From positions 1-62,753 of the forward strand of contig CANFSY010000003.1 in assembly GCA_947449875.1 (NCBI GenBank): DNA of 62,753 nucleotides, given 5' to 3'. The notes under the pieces were generated by a model. That model was not told the DNA's origin. It was given only the letters and a program-made list of their open reading frames with translations, and made no database searches. The DNA is from Paracoccaceae bacterium (GTDB lineage Bacteria > Pseudomonadota > Alphaproteobacteria > Rhodobacterales > Rhodobacteraceae). The position numbers were made by a program, and so were the translations under genes. Shown here one piece after another: positions 28,958-37,764 of this stretch. The stretch's first letter is position 1; each line of letters starts with the position of its first letter.

Positions 28958-30001
28958 CTAAGTCAACCGCCGGCCCGCATCGGCCAAAAGCTCTTTGACG
29001 CGGGGGATCACCTGTTCTCCGTATAGCTGCAGGCAGGTGAGCAGCCTGTCGTGCGGGATCGGGCCGGTGGTGTATTTCATATCAAAGCGCCCCAGACCCA
29101 GATCGCCGACCGTCGCCGCAATCTTGCGCGCCACCGTTTCCGGCGAACCAATGTAAAGCGAGCCTTCTTCGACCTCTGCCAAGAAGCGGGCCTTGGTTGT
29201 GGGGGGCCAGCCGCGTTCGCGCCCGATCCGGCCAAACATGTCTTGATAGGCGGGCCATGCAATCTCGCGGGCTTCCTCGTCCGTATTGGCGACGAAACCG
29301 GGCGAGTGTACGCCGACGGGGCGAAGGGGCTTGTTCAATTGCGTGCAGGCGCGCTTGTACAGGTCGATATAGGGCAGAAAGCGGCGCGGATCGCCGCCGA
29401 TGATCGCCAGCATCAGCCGCAAATCCTGCCGCACCACGCGCACCACCGATTCGGGGCTGCCGCCCACGCCAACCCAAACCGTCAAACCCTGCGGGCCGAG
29501 CGGCGGCTGCACCCGTTCGCGCAGCAAAGAGGAACGGGTCTGGCCTTGCCAAGACACCTCGTCATCGCGCACCAAGCGGGCGAACAGATCAAGCTTTTCT
29601 TCAAAAAGCACGTCGTAATCTTTGGTATCATAGCCAAACAGCGGATAGCTTTCGGTAAAACTGCCACGGCCGACAATCACCTCTGCCCGACCGTTTGATA
29701 CAGCGTTGAGGGTGGAAAACCGCTGGAACACCCGAACCGGATCATCCGAGGATAACACCGTCACCGCCGTTCCCAGCCGGATGCGCTGTGTGCGACCGGC
29801 GATCGTGGCCAAGACAATCTCGGGGGCGGAAATGGTAAAATCGGGGCGGTGATGCTCGCCCAGACCGATAAAGTCGATGCCCGCCTGATCGGCAACAACC
29901 GCCTCTTCAACCACATCGCGCAAGACCTGATCGGCGCGCTTCATCGTGCCATCGGCGGCCAGCGAGATATCGCCAAACGTGTCAATTCCCAGTTCTACCA
30001 T
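28958..30001 (-). CDS. LLM class flavin-dependent oxidoreductase (luciferase-like monooxygenase)
   Basis: The 347-residue protein has the bacterial luciferase-like barrel: MVELGIDTFGD at the start, FIGLGEHHRPDF, RIRLGTAVTVLSSDDPVR and EVIVGRGSFTESYPLFG. Members use reduced FMN for monooxygenation or reduction of varied substrates; the substrate is not evident. The ATG at 30001 has GGAGGG seven bases upstream; a GTG five codons earlier overlaps that ribosome site. It is not clearly linked to its neighbours; the 118-bp gap to pyrF holds two hairpin-forming inverted repeats without T-runs (about 30077-30099 and 30102-30116). Confidence 0.85.
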   Translation of the reverse strand: MVELGIDTFGDISLAADGTMKRADQVLRDVVEEAVVADQAGIDFIGLGEHHRPDFTISAPEIVLATIAGRTQRIRLGTAVTVLSSDDPVRVFQRFSTLNAVSNGRAEVIVGRGSFTESYPLFGYDTKDYDVLFEEKLDLFARLVRDDEVSWQGQTRSSLLRERVQPPLGPQGLTVWVGVGGSPESVVRVVRQDLRLMLAIIGGDPRRFLPYIDLYKRACTQLNKPLRPVGVHSPGFVANTDEEAREIAWPAYQDMFGRIGRERGWPPTTKARFLAEVEEGSLYIGSPETVARKIAATVGDLGLGRFDMKYTTGPIPHDRLLTCLQLYGEQVIPRVKELLADAGRRLT

Positions 30002-30119
30002 GGCCGTACCCTCCACTTTTGCCGAAGCTTAAGCGCAAATGCCGCCGCCTTAAATGCCGCATTCCGGCAGAGGGGGTGTGCGTTCGCCTAGAACACACAG
30101 GCCAAAGGGCCTTTGGGCT

Positions 30120-30818
30120 TTAGCGCAAACTGTCCACAATCGCCCGCGCCGCCGCCGCAGGGTCGGCGGCTTGCCAGATGGGCCGCCCCACCACGATGTG
30201 GTCGGCCCCGTCGGCTATCGCCTGCGCGGGGGTTGCGATGCGCTTTTGGTCGCCCTGCGCTGCCCCTGCCGGACGCACGCCGGGGGTGACGATCAGTTTG
30301 CCCTTGGCTTGCGGCAAAGCGCGGATCAGGGCCGCCTCTTGCGGCGAGGCGATCACGCCATCTGCCCCCGCTTCGAACGCGCGGGCGGCGCGTTCCAGCG
30401 TAATCTGTGCAATGTCACCGGGCTTGATCAGGTTGGCATCCAAATCGGCGCGGTCCAGCGAGGTCAGCACGGTTACCGCCAATATCTTCAAATCCGACCC
30501 TGCCCTGCCTACAGCCGCAGCCGCCACCACCTGCGGGTCGCCGTGCACGGTCAGGAAATCAAGCTCGTACTGCGCCAGCCCGCGGACCGCAGCCTCGATC
30601 GTGGCGCCGATGTCGAACAGCTTCATATCCAGAAAAATCCGTTTACCGCGTTCTTGCTTCAGCTCGTTTGCCAAGGCCAAGCCGCCGCCTGTCAGCATGC
30701 CTAAGCCGATTTTGTAAAAGCTGACGCTGTCGCCCAAACGGTCCACCAATGCGGTGCCTTGGATCAGGTTGGGCACATCAAGCGCCACGATCAAGCGGTC
30801 ATCGGATTGCTTCGTCAT
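30120..30818 (-). CDS. pyrF: Orotidine 5'-phosphate decarboxylase
   Basis: The 232-residue barrel enzyme has DDRLIVALDVPN, the catalytic D-x-K-x-x-D motif (Asp64, Lys66, Asp69 in FLDMKLFDI), VTVLTSLD, and the phosphate-binding IVVGRPI. It makes UMP in pyrimidine synthesis. I chose the ATG at 30818, where conservation begins; the open frame extends further upstream into the ABC gene with no conserved content. It follows the ABC transporter ATPase gene on the same strand, 92 bp downstream, probably as an independent unit. Confidence 0.95.
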   Translation of the reverse strand: MTKQSDDRLIVALDVPNLIQGTALVDRLGDSVSFYKIGLGMLTGGGLALANELKQERGKRIFLDMKLFDIGATIEAAVRGLAQYELDFLTVHGDPQVVAAAAVGRAGSDLKILAVTVLTSLDRADLDANLIKPGDIAQITLERAARAFEAGADGVIASPQEAALIRALPQAKGKLIVTPGVRPAGAAQGDQKRIATPAQAIADGADHIVVGRPIWQAADPAAAARAIVDSLR

Positions 30819-30910
30819 ACGAACCCCTGGGTTTTGCCCCAGTTGCAGGCCCCCCGCCCCCCTGTCAACCCCGACGCCGGCCTTATGGGCAAATTCTGCG
30901 CCCCGAAACG

Positions 30911-31711
30911 TCAGGCCCAGACCTGATTTGGGTCGGGCAGCGGAATGGCCCCCAGCAGATCGCGGGTATACTGCGCCTGCGGGTCGGCAAACAGCGCCGC
31001 CGTGTCGCGGTTTTCGACGATCTGGCCGTGCTGCAACACCATCACCCGCTGACACAGCCGCCGCACCACGCTCAGATCATGCGAGATGAAGGCCAGCGTC
31101 ATGCCAAGCTCTGCCACCAAGGTTTCCAACAGGTTCAACACCTGCGCTTGGGAGGACACATCCAAGCCCGATACAATCTCGTCGGCCAGAATAAATTCTG
31201 GCTCTAACGCAATGGCCCGCGCGATCCCGACCCGCTGGCGCTGCCCGCCTGACAACTCGTGCGGGTAGCGGTGCGCGAAGTCCTTGGGCAGGCCCACATG
31301 GTCCAGTGCGCGCAGCACGCGGGCGCGGAGCGCGTCAAACCCGTGCAGGCGCAAGGGTTCGGCGATGATCGTGCCCACGCGGTGGCGCGGGTTCAGGCTG
31401 CTCATCGGGTCTTGAAAGATCATCTGAAACTGCCGCCGCAGCGGGCGCAAGTCGGCGTCGGACATATGGGTGATGTCGGTGCCACCAAACACCACCTGCC
31501 CGCCGGATGGTTCCAACAACCGCACCAAAGCCCGCCCCAGCGTCGACTTGCCCGACCCTGACCCGCCCACAATGCCCAGCACCGTGCCCTTTTCGATGGA
31601 AAAGGTCAGGCCCTTGAGAATGTCCAGCCGCGGAGCCACCCCGAACAACGGCTTGCGCGTCATATCGGCCAAAGACAGGTGCAGGTCGGTGACGGAGTAT
31701 AGGTCAGCCAT
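30911..31711 (-). CDS. Peptide-type ABC transporter ATP-binding protein (DppF-like)
   Basis: The 266-residue ATPase has Walker A GGSGSGKST, the Q-loop FQDPMSSLNPRH, signature LSGGQRQRVGIARAIA and Walker B FILADEIVSGLDVSSQ. The Dpp/Opp-type C-terminal oligopeptide-transporter extension is short. It overlaps the upstream ATPase gene by eight bases. With its partner it powers the two permeases encoded upstream. It is the last gene of the transporter operon. Confidence 0.92.
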   Translation of the reverse strand: MADLYSVTDLHLSLADMTRKPLFGVAPRLDILKGLTFSIEKGTVLGIVGGSGSGKSTLGRALVRLLEPSGGQVVFGGTDITHMSDADLRPLRRQFQMIFQDPMSSLNPRHRVGTIIAEPLRLHGFDALRARVLRALDHVGLPKDFAHRYPHELSGGQRQRVGIARAIALEPEFILADEIVSGLDVSSQAQVLNLLETLVAELGMTLAFISHDLSVVRRLCQRVMVLQHGQIVENRDTAALFADPQAQYTRDLLGAIPLPDPNQVWA

Positions 31712-32552
31712 GCTCCACCTCGGCCCGCACGGCGGCGATCACGGCATCTGGCACGGGTTGCAGGCCCGCCGAAGGGTCGGTGTATTTCGGGGTCGCGGCC
31801 AACAAAGCGGCGGAATAGGGGTGCTTTGGGGCGCCGAAGAAATCGGCAACGGTGCTGTCCTCAACCACCTTGCCCGCGTACAGAACCGACAGGTTCTGGC
31901 ACACTTTGCTGACCACGCCCAAATCGTGCGTCACAAACAGCAAAGCCGTGCCATGCCGCGCCTGTAATGCAGCGATCAGCTTCAGGATCTGCTTTTGCAC
32001 GGTCACATCCAAGGCAGTCGTGGGTTCATCCGCCACGATCAACTTCGGCTCTGCCGCAAAGGCTGATGCGATCAGGATCCGTTGGCGCATACCGCCCGAC
32101 AATTCATGCGGATACTGCCGCAGCACACGGGCGGGGTCGGTGATCTGCACCTCGGTCAGCAGGGCAAGGGCGCGGTCTTCGGCACGCTGCCGCGTCCAGC
32201 CCAGAATATCCACCAAACGGTCGGTGATCTGCACCCCGATCCGGCGCGAGGGGTTCAGCGCCGTCAGCGGGTCTTGCGGGATCAGCGCACAACTGGCCCC
32301 GACCTTCACGCGCCGTGCTGCGGGTGGAAGGGTCAAAAGATCGGTGCCGTCCAGCACAATCTGGCCGCCCGTAATCTCGACCGCTTTGGGCAGAATGCCC
32401 AAAACCGCCTTGCCAATCATCGACTTGCCCGCGCCACTTTCCCCCACCAGCCCGCGCACCTCGCCCACTTCCACCGTTAGGGAGACATCGCGCAGCAAGG
32501 GCCCGCCACCCTTGACACGTGCAGACAGGTTGCGCACCTCAAGAAAGCTCAT
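31704..32552 (-). CDS. Peptide-type ABC transporter ATP-binding protein (DppD-like)
   Basis: The 282-residue ATPase has Walker A GESGAGKS, QDPLTALNPSRRIG, signature LSGGMRQRILIASAFA and Walker B LIVADEPTTALDVT, and it ends with the APKHPYSAALLAATP segment typical of DppD/OppD. The ATG at 32552 was chosen because it overlaps the permease stop (ATGA) and precedes the conserved MSFLEVRNLS. It forms the ATPase pair with the next gene. Confidence 0.92.
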   Translation of the reverse strand: MSFLEVRNLSARVKGGGPLLRDVSLTVEVGEVRGLVGESGAGKSMIGKAVLGILPKAVEITGGQIVLDGTDLLTLPPAARRVKVGASCALIPQDPLTALNPSRRIGVQITDRLVDILGWTRQRAEDRALALLTEVQITDPARVLRQYPHELSGGMRQRILIASAFAAEPKLIVADEPTTALDVTVQKQILKLIAALQARHGTALLFVTHDLGVVSKVCQNLSVLYAGKVVEDSTVADFFGAPKHPYSAALLAATPKYTDPSAGLQPVPDAVIAAVRAEVEHG

Positions 32553-33400
32553 CGCAGCACCGGATCGAAGCGGTCCTTCAACCCCTCGCCCAGTTGCGAA
32601 AACGACAGCACGGTCAAAAACAGCGTGATCAGCGGGAAGACCAGCACCCACCACGCTTGATGGATGGATGTGCGCCCTTCGGAAATCATCCCGCCCCATG
32701 TCGGATCATCGGTCGAAATCGACAGGTTCACGAAAGACAAGATCGCCTCGACAATCACCGCGATGCCCATTTCCAGCGTCAGCAGCACGACGATGATGGG
32801 CAGCACATTGGGCAAAATCTCGCGCAGCAAAATGCCAAACCGCCCCCGCCCCGCAACCCGGGCCGAGGCGACATAATCCATCGCCCCTTGCGCCATAGCC
32901 TCGGCCCGAATGACGCGGGCAAAGCGGGTCCAGTCAATCACCACAATCGCCAAGATGATCGAAAACAACCCCGGCCCGATGACCGCGATCAGCAAGATCG
33001 AGAATAAAACCGGCGGAAAGGCCATCCAGATGTCAATAAACCGCGACACCAGCACATCGACCCAGCCGCGATAAAACCCCGCCAACAGGCCCAGTGCGGC
33101 CCCGATGATGCAGGTGACACTGGCAGACACCACCGCCACGCCCAGCGCGATGCGGGTGCCAAAGATGATCCGGCTTAACACATCGCGCCCCAAGCTATCG
33201 GTGCCCAGCACAAATGACGCATCCGCCCCATGCACCCAAAACGGCGGCAAACGGCCCGAGAACAGGTCCTGCTCCAGCGGATCCTTGGGCGCGATATAGG
33301 GCGCAAACAGCGCGACAATCACCAGCAAGATCAACCAAGCCGCCGAAAGCCACAGCCGCACACCCGCCCTGCGGCGCACCTGAAACCGGCCCTCAGCCAT
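32549..33400 (-). CDS. Peptide-type ABC transporter permease (DppC-like)
   Basis: The 283-residue permease has an N-terminal helix after a basic tail (RVRRRAGVR-like), the extracytoplasmic HGADASFVLGTDSLGRDVLSR motif diagnostic of DppC/OppC, and the EAA-loop region ARVAGRGRFGILLREILPN. Six helices are expected. The start overlaps the DppB-like stop by eight bases. It pairs with the other permease to form the channel. Confidence 0.92.
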   Translation of the reverse strand: MAEGRFQVRRRAGVRLWLSAAWLILLVIVALFAPYIAPKDPLEQDLFSGRLPPFWVHGADASFVLGTDSLGRDVLSRIIFGTRIALGVAVVSASVTCIIGAALGLLAGFYRGWVDVLVSRFIDIWMAFPPVLFSILLIAVIGPGLFSIILAIVVIDWTRFARVIRAEAMAQGAMDYVASARVAGRGRFGILLREILPNVLPIIVVLLTLEMGIAVIVEAILSFVNLSISTDDPTWGGMISEGRTSIHQAWWVLVFPLITLFLTVLSFSQLGEGLKDRFDPVLR

Positions 33401-34403
33401 GACGCAACCTTGGGTTCAAGGCGGCATAGGTCAGATCAACCAGCAGGTTGACACCGGTAAAGATCACCGCAAACAAGATCACAATGCCCTGTATCAACGG
33501 CAAATCACGGTTGATCACCGCGTCAATCGCCATATTGCCCAAGCCTTCATACGAAAACAGCCGCTCGATAATCACCGTGCCACCGATCAAAAAGGTGAAC
33601 TGCACCCCCACCAAGGTCAGCGTCGGCAAGATCGCATTGGGCAGGGCTTGCGACCAGATCACCTTGGCCTCGGAATAGCCTTGGGTCCGCGCCAGCGTTA
33701 CATAATCCAGATGCATCGTCTCTTTCAGGCTTTGTTTGAGCAATTGCCCGATGATCGCCGCCAAAGGTATCGCCAGCGCCAAAGCCGGCAACAGCATATG
33801 CGACAACAAATCCAAGGTCAGATCAAACCGCAGCCGCACAACGCTTTCCACCAAGTAAAAATCCGTCACAAAGGGCAGCTGCAACGAGGGCGTCACCCGA
33901 CCCGAGATTTGAAACACCGGCACCAACACGCCGAACACCAAGATCAACACCAAGCCCCACAGAAAATCCGGCACCGACAAGGCCACACCCTGCGCAATAT
34001 CAATCCCGCCTTCCACCCGCGTCTCGCGCAAGCGCGTGCCCGTCAGCGCCGCCGCCCCGCCAATCAAAATCGCCATGCCCAAGGCCAACACCGACAGCTC
34101 TAGCGTCGCAGGCAATCGCCCCAAAACCAGCGCCAAGACCGGCTGCTTCAAAGTGATCGACGTGCCAAAATCCCCCTGCAACACCCCGCCCGCCCAGATC
34201 AAGAACTGCTGCGGGATCGACTTATCCAAGCCATAAATCGCCGTCAGCGTGGCGATATCCTCAGCCGTCGCCCCGGGCGGCAGCATCATCGCAATCGGAT
34301 TGCCCGGCACCACACGGATCACAAAAAACACAATCACCGCCACGCCCAACAACGTCACAGCGGTGGTGATCATTCGCAGCAAAAGGGTCTGTAAAAGGGC
34401 CAC
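33393..34403 (-). CDS. Peptide-type ABC transporter permease (DppB-like)
   Basis: The 336-residue permease starts with GTG (AGAGG six bases upstream) and has the DppB-family opening LLLRMITTAVTLLGVAVIVFFVIRVVPGNPI. The membrane-spanning region with the EAA loop reads YVTLARTQGYSEAKVIWSQALPNAILP. It lies 100 bp downstream of the binding-protein gene, across a hairpin and a conserved repeat that may lower permease relative to binding-protein expression. Confidence 0.92.
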   Translation of the reverse strand: MALLQTLLLRMITTAVTLLGVAVIVFFVIRVVPGNPIAMMLPPGATAEDIATLTAIYGLDKSIPQQFLIWAGGVLQGDFGTSITLKQPVLALVLGRLPATLELSVLALGMAILIGGAAALTGTRLRETRVEGGIDIAQGVALSVPDFLWGLVLILVFGVLVPVFQISGRVTPSLQLPFVTDFYLVESVVRLRFDLTLDLLSHMLLPALALAIPLAAIIGQLLKQSLKETMHLDYVTLARTQGYSEAKVIWSQALPNAILPTLTLVGVQFTFLIGGTVIIERLFSYEGLGNMAIDAVINRDLPLIQGIVILFAVIFTGVNLLVDLTYAALNPRLRHG

Positions 34404-34426
34404 GCCGCCTCTTCAGGGGCCAAGCA

Positions 34427-34453
34427 CCCCTTTCATACTTGCACAAATATCCC
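34427..34453 (-). repeat. 27-bp dispersed intergenic repeat, copy 1
   Basis: Read on the minus strand it begins GGGATATTTGTGC and ends AAGTATGAAAGGGG. It is identical at 26 of 27 positions to 44277-44303. Both copies follow a GC-rich hairpin at the 3' side of a gene, and in this copy the order hairpin-repeat runs with transcription, between the binding-protein and DppB-like genes. Confidence 0.75.
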
Positions 34454-34462
34454 ACGGGGGGT

Positions 34463-34485
34463 CCGGGGGGTGTGAAACCCCCCGG
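34463..34485 (-). terminator. GC-rich hairpin between binding-protein and permease genes
   Basis: The arms CCGGGGGGT and ACCCCCCGG form a 9-bp stem with a 5-base loop. It follows the binding-protein gene and lacks a T-run, so it may stabilise the upstream mRNA end or attenuate rather than stop transcription. Confidence 0.5.
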
Positions 34486-34503
34486 CTTCGCAACACAGGC
34501 CGC

Positions 34504-36021
34504 TTAGGCCCGCTTCATCAAATGCGGCAACAACGCGCCCGAACTGTGCGGCGTCACCGTCACACCTTTGGCCGCCAAGATCGGCTGGACATATTGCAGC
34601 AACGGGATGACATAGGCGTTTTCCGCGATATAGCGGTCAACCTCTTTCCAGCCTTCGATCCGCTTGGCCTCATCTTTTTCGCCCCACAGCGGGCCGATCT
34701 TGTCGATCAGGTCTTGGCTATCCCAGACCGAGTGCGGCGAAGGCCCGAACATCGCAAAGCCGGTCGACGTGGTCGGATCCGCAACCGAGTTGCCCCAGTT
34801 GTAAAACGCCGCCGGCGCCAGTTGGTCGGCAGCGCGCAATTCGTAGTGCTTGGCGATTTCGTAAACCTCGATCTCGGCCTCGATCCCGACTTTACGCCAC
34901 AGGCCGACGATGGCCTGAATCATCTCGTAATCCTTGGGCTTAAAGCCCTTGGTGGTCTGGATCTTGAACTTGACAGGCTTATCAACGCTATAGCCCGAGG
35001 CTGCCAGCAAGGCCACCGCCGCATCCGGATCGTAGGGCGTTTTGATTGTGGCGTCATAGGCGTCGTATTCCGGCGTTTCCAGCGTGTCGATCGGCACACC
35101 GTAGCCCGACAGCAGGCGGTCGACGATGGCTTGTTTGTCAATCGCAGCCACGGCGGCTTTGCGCACATTGGGGTCCAGCATAACGTCGATGTCGTTCAGG
35201 AAGATCATCCCGATGTCGGACACAGGCGTTGCATAGGCGTTCATGCCACCTTTCAGGCGGTCATATTCTTCATAGGGCATTTCCAGCGTGACATGGCTGG
35301 ATCCGCTTTCAATCTCGGCCACACGGGCGGCGGCGTCGGTCACGAATTTGATCGTCACCGTGTCAAAGTCGGGCTTGCCACCCCAGTAGTTGGCATTGGC
35401 CTTCAGGCGCACAAAGGCGTTTTGTTCGAACTTTTCGACCATATACGGGCCGGTGCCGATCGGGGCCTTTTCAAACCCTTCCGCGCCGACTTTGGTGTAG
35501 TATTCCTTGGGCAGCACATAGCCGGTCAGGAAATACATCCACTTGAAAATCGTGGGGTCGAATTGTTTTACATCGGCCGTCACCGTATTGCCATCAACCT
35601 TGAAATTGGCCAACGAGGCCCAGACGAAGTTGATCGGGTTGCCGGTTTCGGGGTTGGCGGCGCGCTCAAGGCTCCATGCCACATCCTCGGCGGTAAAGGG
35701 CGAACCGTCGTGCCATGTCACGCCCTCACGCACGGTCATGTGCACTTGGGTCTTGTCATCGTTCCAGCCCCATTCCGTCAGCAGGCCCGGCGCGGGTTTC
35801 AGGTCGGGCTGTTGCAGGATGAACTGGTCAAACACCGACTGGTACAAGCCCTGAATGGTCGGGTTCACCGCCGAGGGGCCCGTGGTCGGATCCCACGAGG
35901 GCAAGGGCACGTTATAGGCGATCACCAGCTCGTCGATGGCTTGGGCAAAGCTGGGCAAGGCGACCGAGGCGGCGATGGCCGCGCCCGATAGCTTCAAAAG
36001 GCTGCGTCTGCTAAGGTTCAT
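34504..36021 (-). CDS. ABC transporter substrate-binding protein, peptide/oligopeptide family (SBP_bac_5)
   Basis: The 505-residue protein begins MNLSRRSLLKLSGAAIAASV, a twin-arginine-type signal peptide (SRRSLLK then a hydrophobic run, cleaved after a SFAQA-like site). It has family-5 segments LLTEWGWNDDKTQVHMTVREGVTWHDGSPFTAEDV and TGPYMVEKFEQN. Family 5 proteins bind peptides but also many non-peptide ligands. The gene follows a FAD oxidoreductase gene by 44 bp on the same strand and heads the transporter operon. Context suggests the imported compound feeds the adjacent indole/anthranilate-type pathway; this is inference. The open frame extends upstream but the ATG at 36021 is fixed by the signal peptide. 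Confidence 0.92.
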   Translation of the reverse strand: MNLSRRSLLKLSGAAIAASVALPSFAQAIDELVIAYNVPLPSWDPTTGPSAVNPTIQGLYQSVFDQFILQQPDLKPAPGLLTEWGWNDDKTQVHMTVREGVTWHDGSPFTAEDVAWSLERAANPETGNPINFVWASLANFKVDGNTVTADVKQFDPTIFKWMYFLTGYVLPKEYYTKVGAEGFEKAPIGTGPYMVEKFEQNAFVRLKANANYWGGKPDFDTVTIKFVTDAAARVAEIESGSSHVTLEMPYEEYDRLKGGMNAYATPVSDIGMIFLNDIDVMLDPNVRKAAVAAIDKQAIVDRLLSGYGVPIDTLETPEYDAYDATIKTPYDPDAAVALLAASGYSVDKPVKFKIQTTKGFKPKDYEMIQAIVGLWRKVGIEAEIEVYEIAKHYELRAADQLAPAAFYNWGNSVADPTTSTGFAMFGPSPHSVWDSQDLIDKIGPLWGEKDEAKRIEGWKEVDRYIAENAYVIPLLQYVQPILAAKGVTVTPHSSGALLPHLMKRA

Positions 36022-36065
36022 AGTGGTTTTCCCTGTTGTGGTTTTTTGGCAGTGTTCACGGTTTT

Positions 36066-37628
36066 TCAGTGTCCGGCAAGACGGCGCGCAAGCAAATATC
36101 CCGATCCCGCGCCTGTCCCCGCACCGGGCCAAACGGCGGCTCCGGTCAGGTGCAGGTTGGCAATCGGGGTAGAGCCGTCCGCATGACCGCGCATGGGACG
36201 GAAAAGGAAATGCTGCGACAGATGGTGCGACCCGCAGACCTGATCGCCGCCGATCAGGTTGGCATTGTCGGCTTGCAGGTCCATCGGGGTGACGATCCGT
36301 TTGCCCAAAACGCTGGCCCGCGTGCCGGGGGCGTGGGCTTCCAGAATATCCAGCGCACGGTTGGCGAAGGGGTCTGCCGCCGTTTCCCAATCGGTCGCCG
36401 TGATCTGCCCCGCCGCATCGCCCAAGATCACCCCCGGGGCCATGCGCACTTGCACCCACAGCACATGCTGACCGTCCGGCGCACGTGAGGGGTCAACCAC
36501 CGTAGGCTGCCCCACCACCAAGATCGGCTCATCCGGCAAAAGCCCCGCTTTGGCTTGGGCATAGGTTTTGGCCATTTGGTCCAAGCTGGGGGCAATATGC
36601 ACATAGGCAAAGCCGCGCAGGTCTGGGGCGCGCCATGCGGGCAGGTCTGACAGGGCAAGGTGAATCATCATCGTGCCCGGCGCATGGGCAAAGCGGGTCA
36701 GCTTTTCGTCAAACGCCGGAGTCGTGCCACCCGTCAGCTGCTTCAGGGCGCTCGGGGCCACTCCGGCGATCACGGCCCGCTTGGCCATGATCTTGCGGCC
36801 ATCGGCCAGCTCAACCCCCTGCGCGCGCGTGCCATCTTGCAGAATACGCACCACAGGCGCGCCCGTTTCCACCACCCCGCCCCGTGCGGTGATTGCCCCA
36901 ACCAAGGCTTTGACCACCGTATCCGCCCCGCCTTGGCCAATCACCATGCCAAAGGCTTGGCCTGCCATGCCCTCCAGATAGGGAAACAGCGCACCGCCGG
37001 CGACATCGGGGGCAAAGTCTAAGTGCATCCCCCACGCGCCCAGCATGGCTTGCACCTTGGGGTGCGCGAACGTCTCACCCAGCCAGCCGCGCGGTGATTG
37101 CAGCAAAAAGCGCAGCATATCAATCGTACCCGCCACCCCTTTGGCGCGCAGTGTTTTGAATATGAAATATGCAAGCGCACGAAACTGCATCCGCTCGCCC
37201 AAAAGGCCAAACAGATGCGGTGCTTCAGCCCCAAAGCCATCGCACAGGCGCTGCCACGTAGCCGCATCTTGCGGCGACAGGGCGGCGATCATGGCCAAGT
37301 TCTGGGCCATATCGGTCGACACGCCCACATGGCTGCCATCGGCAAAGGACGAGGCGAAGGGTTTGGCCACCGGCACAAAGGCACAGCCGTGCTGGCCCAA
37401 TTCTGCGCCGTAGGTCTTGAAAAACGGGCTTCCTGCAAACAGCGACAGGTTCATCGCCGCCCAGTCATGCCGAAACCCCGGCAGAGTATACTCACCCGTC
37501 TTAACCGCCCCGCCCGCAACCGAAGCCGCTTCAAACACGCCAACGCGCCAGCCTTTGGCCGCCAGATGCAAGGCGGCGGCCAAGCTGTTGTGACCTGCGC
37601 CGATCAGCACTGCGTCGAACTCGGCCAA
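36066..37628 (-). CDS. NAD(P)/FAD-dependent oxidoreductase, phytoene-desaturase-like (first paralogue)
   Basis: The 520-residue protein has an N-terminal FDAVLIGAGHNSLAAALHLAA nucleotide-binding motif and a C-terminal FAD motif around GAAVWPGAGTGAGSGYLLARRL, the CrtI/PDS arrangement. It is similar in layout to the gene at 38558, though not identical. I chose the TTG at 37628, since GGAGGA lies six bases upstream and the FAD motif begins immediately; an upstream in-frame start at 37709 would add unconserved residues. It shares a divergent promoter with the isatin-hydrolase-like gene and runs into the transporter operon. No carotenoid genes are nearby, so a desaturase role in carotenoid synthesis is unlikely; dehydrogenation of an indolic or alicyclic intermediate is my inference. 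Confidence 0.8.
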   Translation of the reverse strand: MAEFDAVLIGAGHNSLAAALHLAAKGWRVGVFEAASVAGGAVKTGEYTLPGFRHDWAAMNLSLFAGSPFFKTYGAELGQHGCAFVPVAKPFASSFADGSHVGVSTDMAQNLAMIAALSPQDAATWQRLCDGFGAEAPHLFGLLGERMQFRALAYFIFKTLRAKGVAGTIDMLRFLLQSPRGWLGETFAHPKVQAMLGAWGMHLDFAPDVAGGALFPYLEGMAGQAFGMVIGQGGADTVVKALVGAITARGGVVETGAPVVRILQDGTRAQGVELADGRKIMAKRAVIAGVAPSALKQLTGGTTPAFDEKLTRFAHAPGTMMIHLALSDLPAWRAPDLRGFAYVHIAPSLDQMAKTYAQAKAGLLPDEPILVVGQPTVVDPSRAPDGQHVLWVQVRMAPGVILGDAAGQITATDWETAADPFANRALDILEAHAPGTRASVLGKRIVTPMDLQADNANLIGGDQVCGSHHLSQHFLFRPMRGHADGSTPIANLHLTGAAVWPGAGTGAGSGYLLARRLAGH

Positions 37629-37657
37629 GCGATTTCCTCCGGCTATTCCGTCTTGAT

Positions 37658-37673
37658 ATTTGCAAATGCATTT
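37658..37673. promoter_or_regulatory. Overlapping palindromes in the divergent promoter of the catabolic island
   Basis: Two perfect 10-bp palindromes overlap, ATTTGCAAAT (37658-37667) and AAATGCATTT (37664-37673). They sit between the two divergent FAD/cyclase transcripts and are likely targets of a dimeric regulator, perhaps the MarR protein encoded at 40111. The TTTGCAAA core also resembles ScfR sites. Confidence 0.45.
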
Positions 37674-37764
37674 AAACCTGTCTAGCTTGATTCTATCGGG
37701 CACGGGCACAATCGCGCCGCCCTGCCCAAACGGAATGCGCCGTCATCACGACAGGGAGAATGAC

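Noticed and set aside
34249-35991. 580-residue plus-strand open frame opposite the substrate-binding protein
   Set aside because: It lies antisense to a clear SBP_bac_5 gene with a signal peptide and resembles no protein family.
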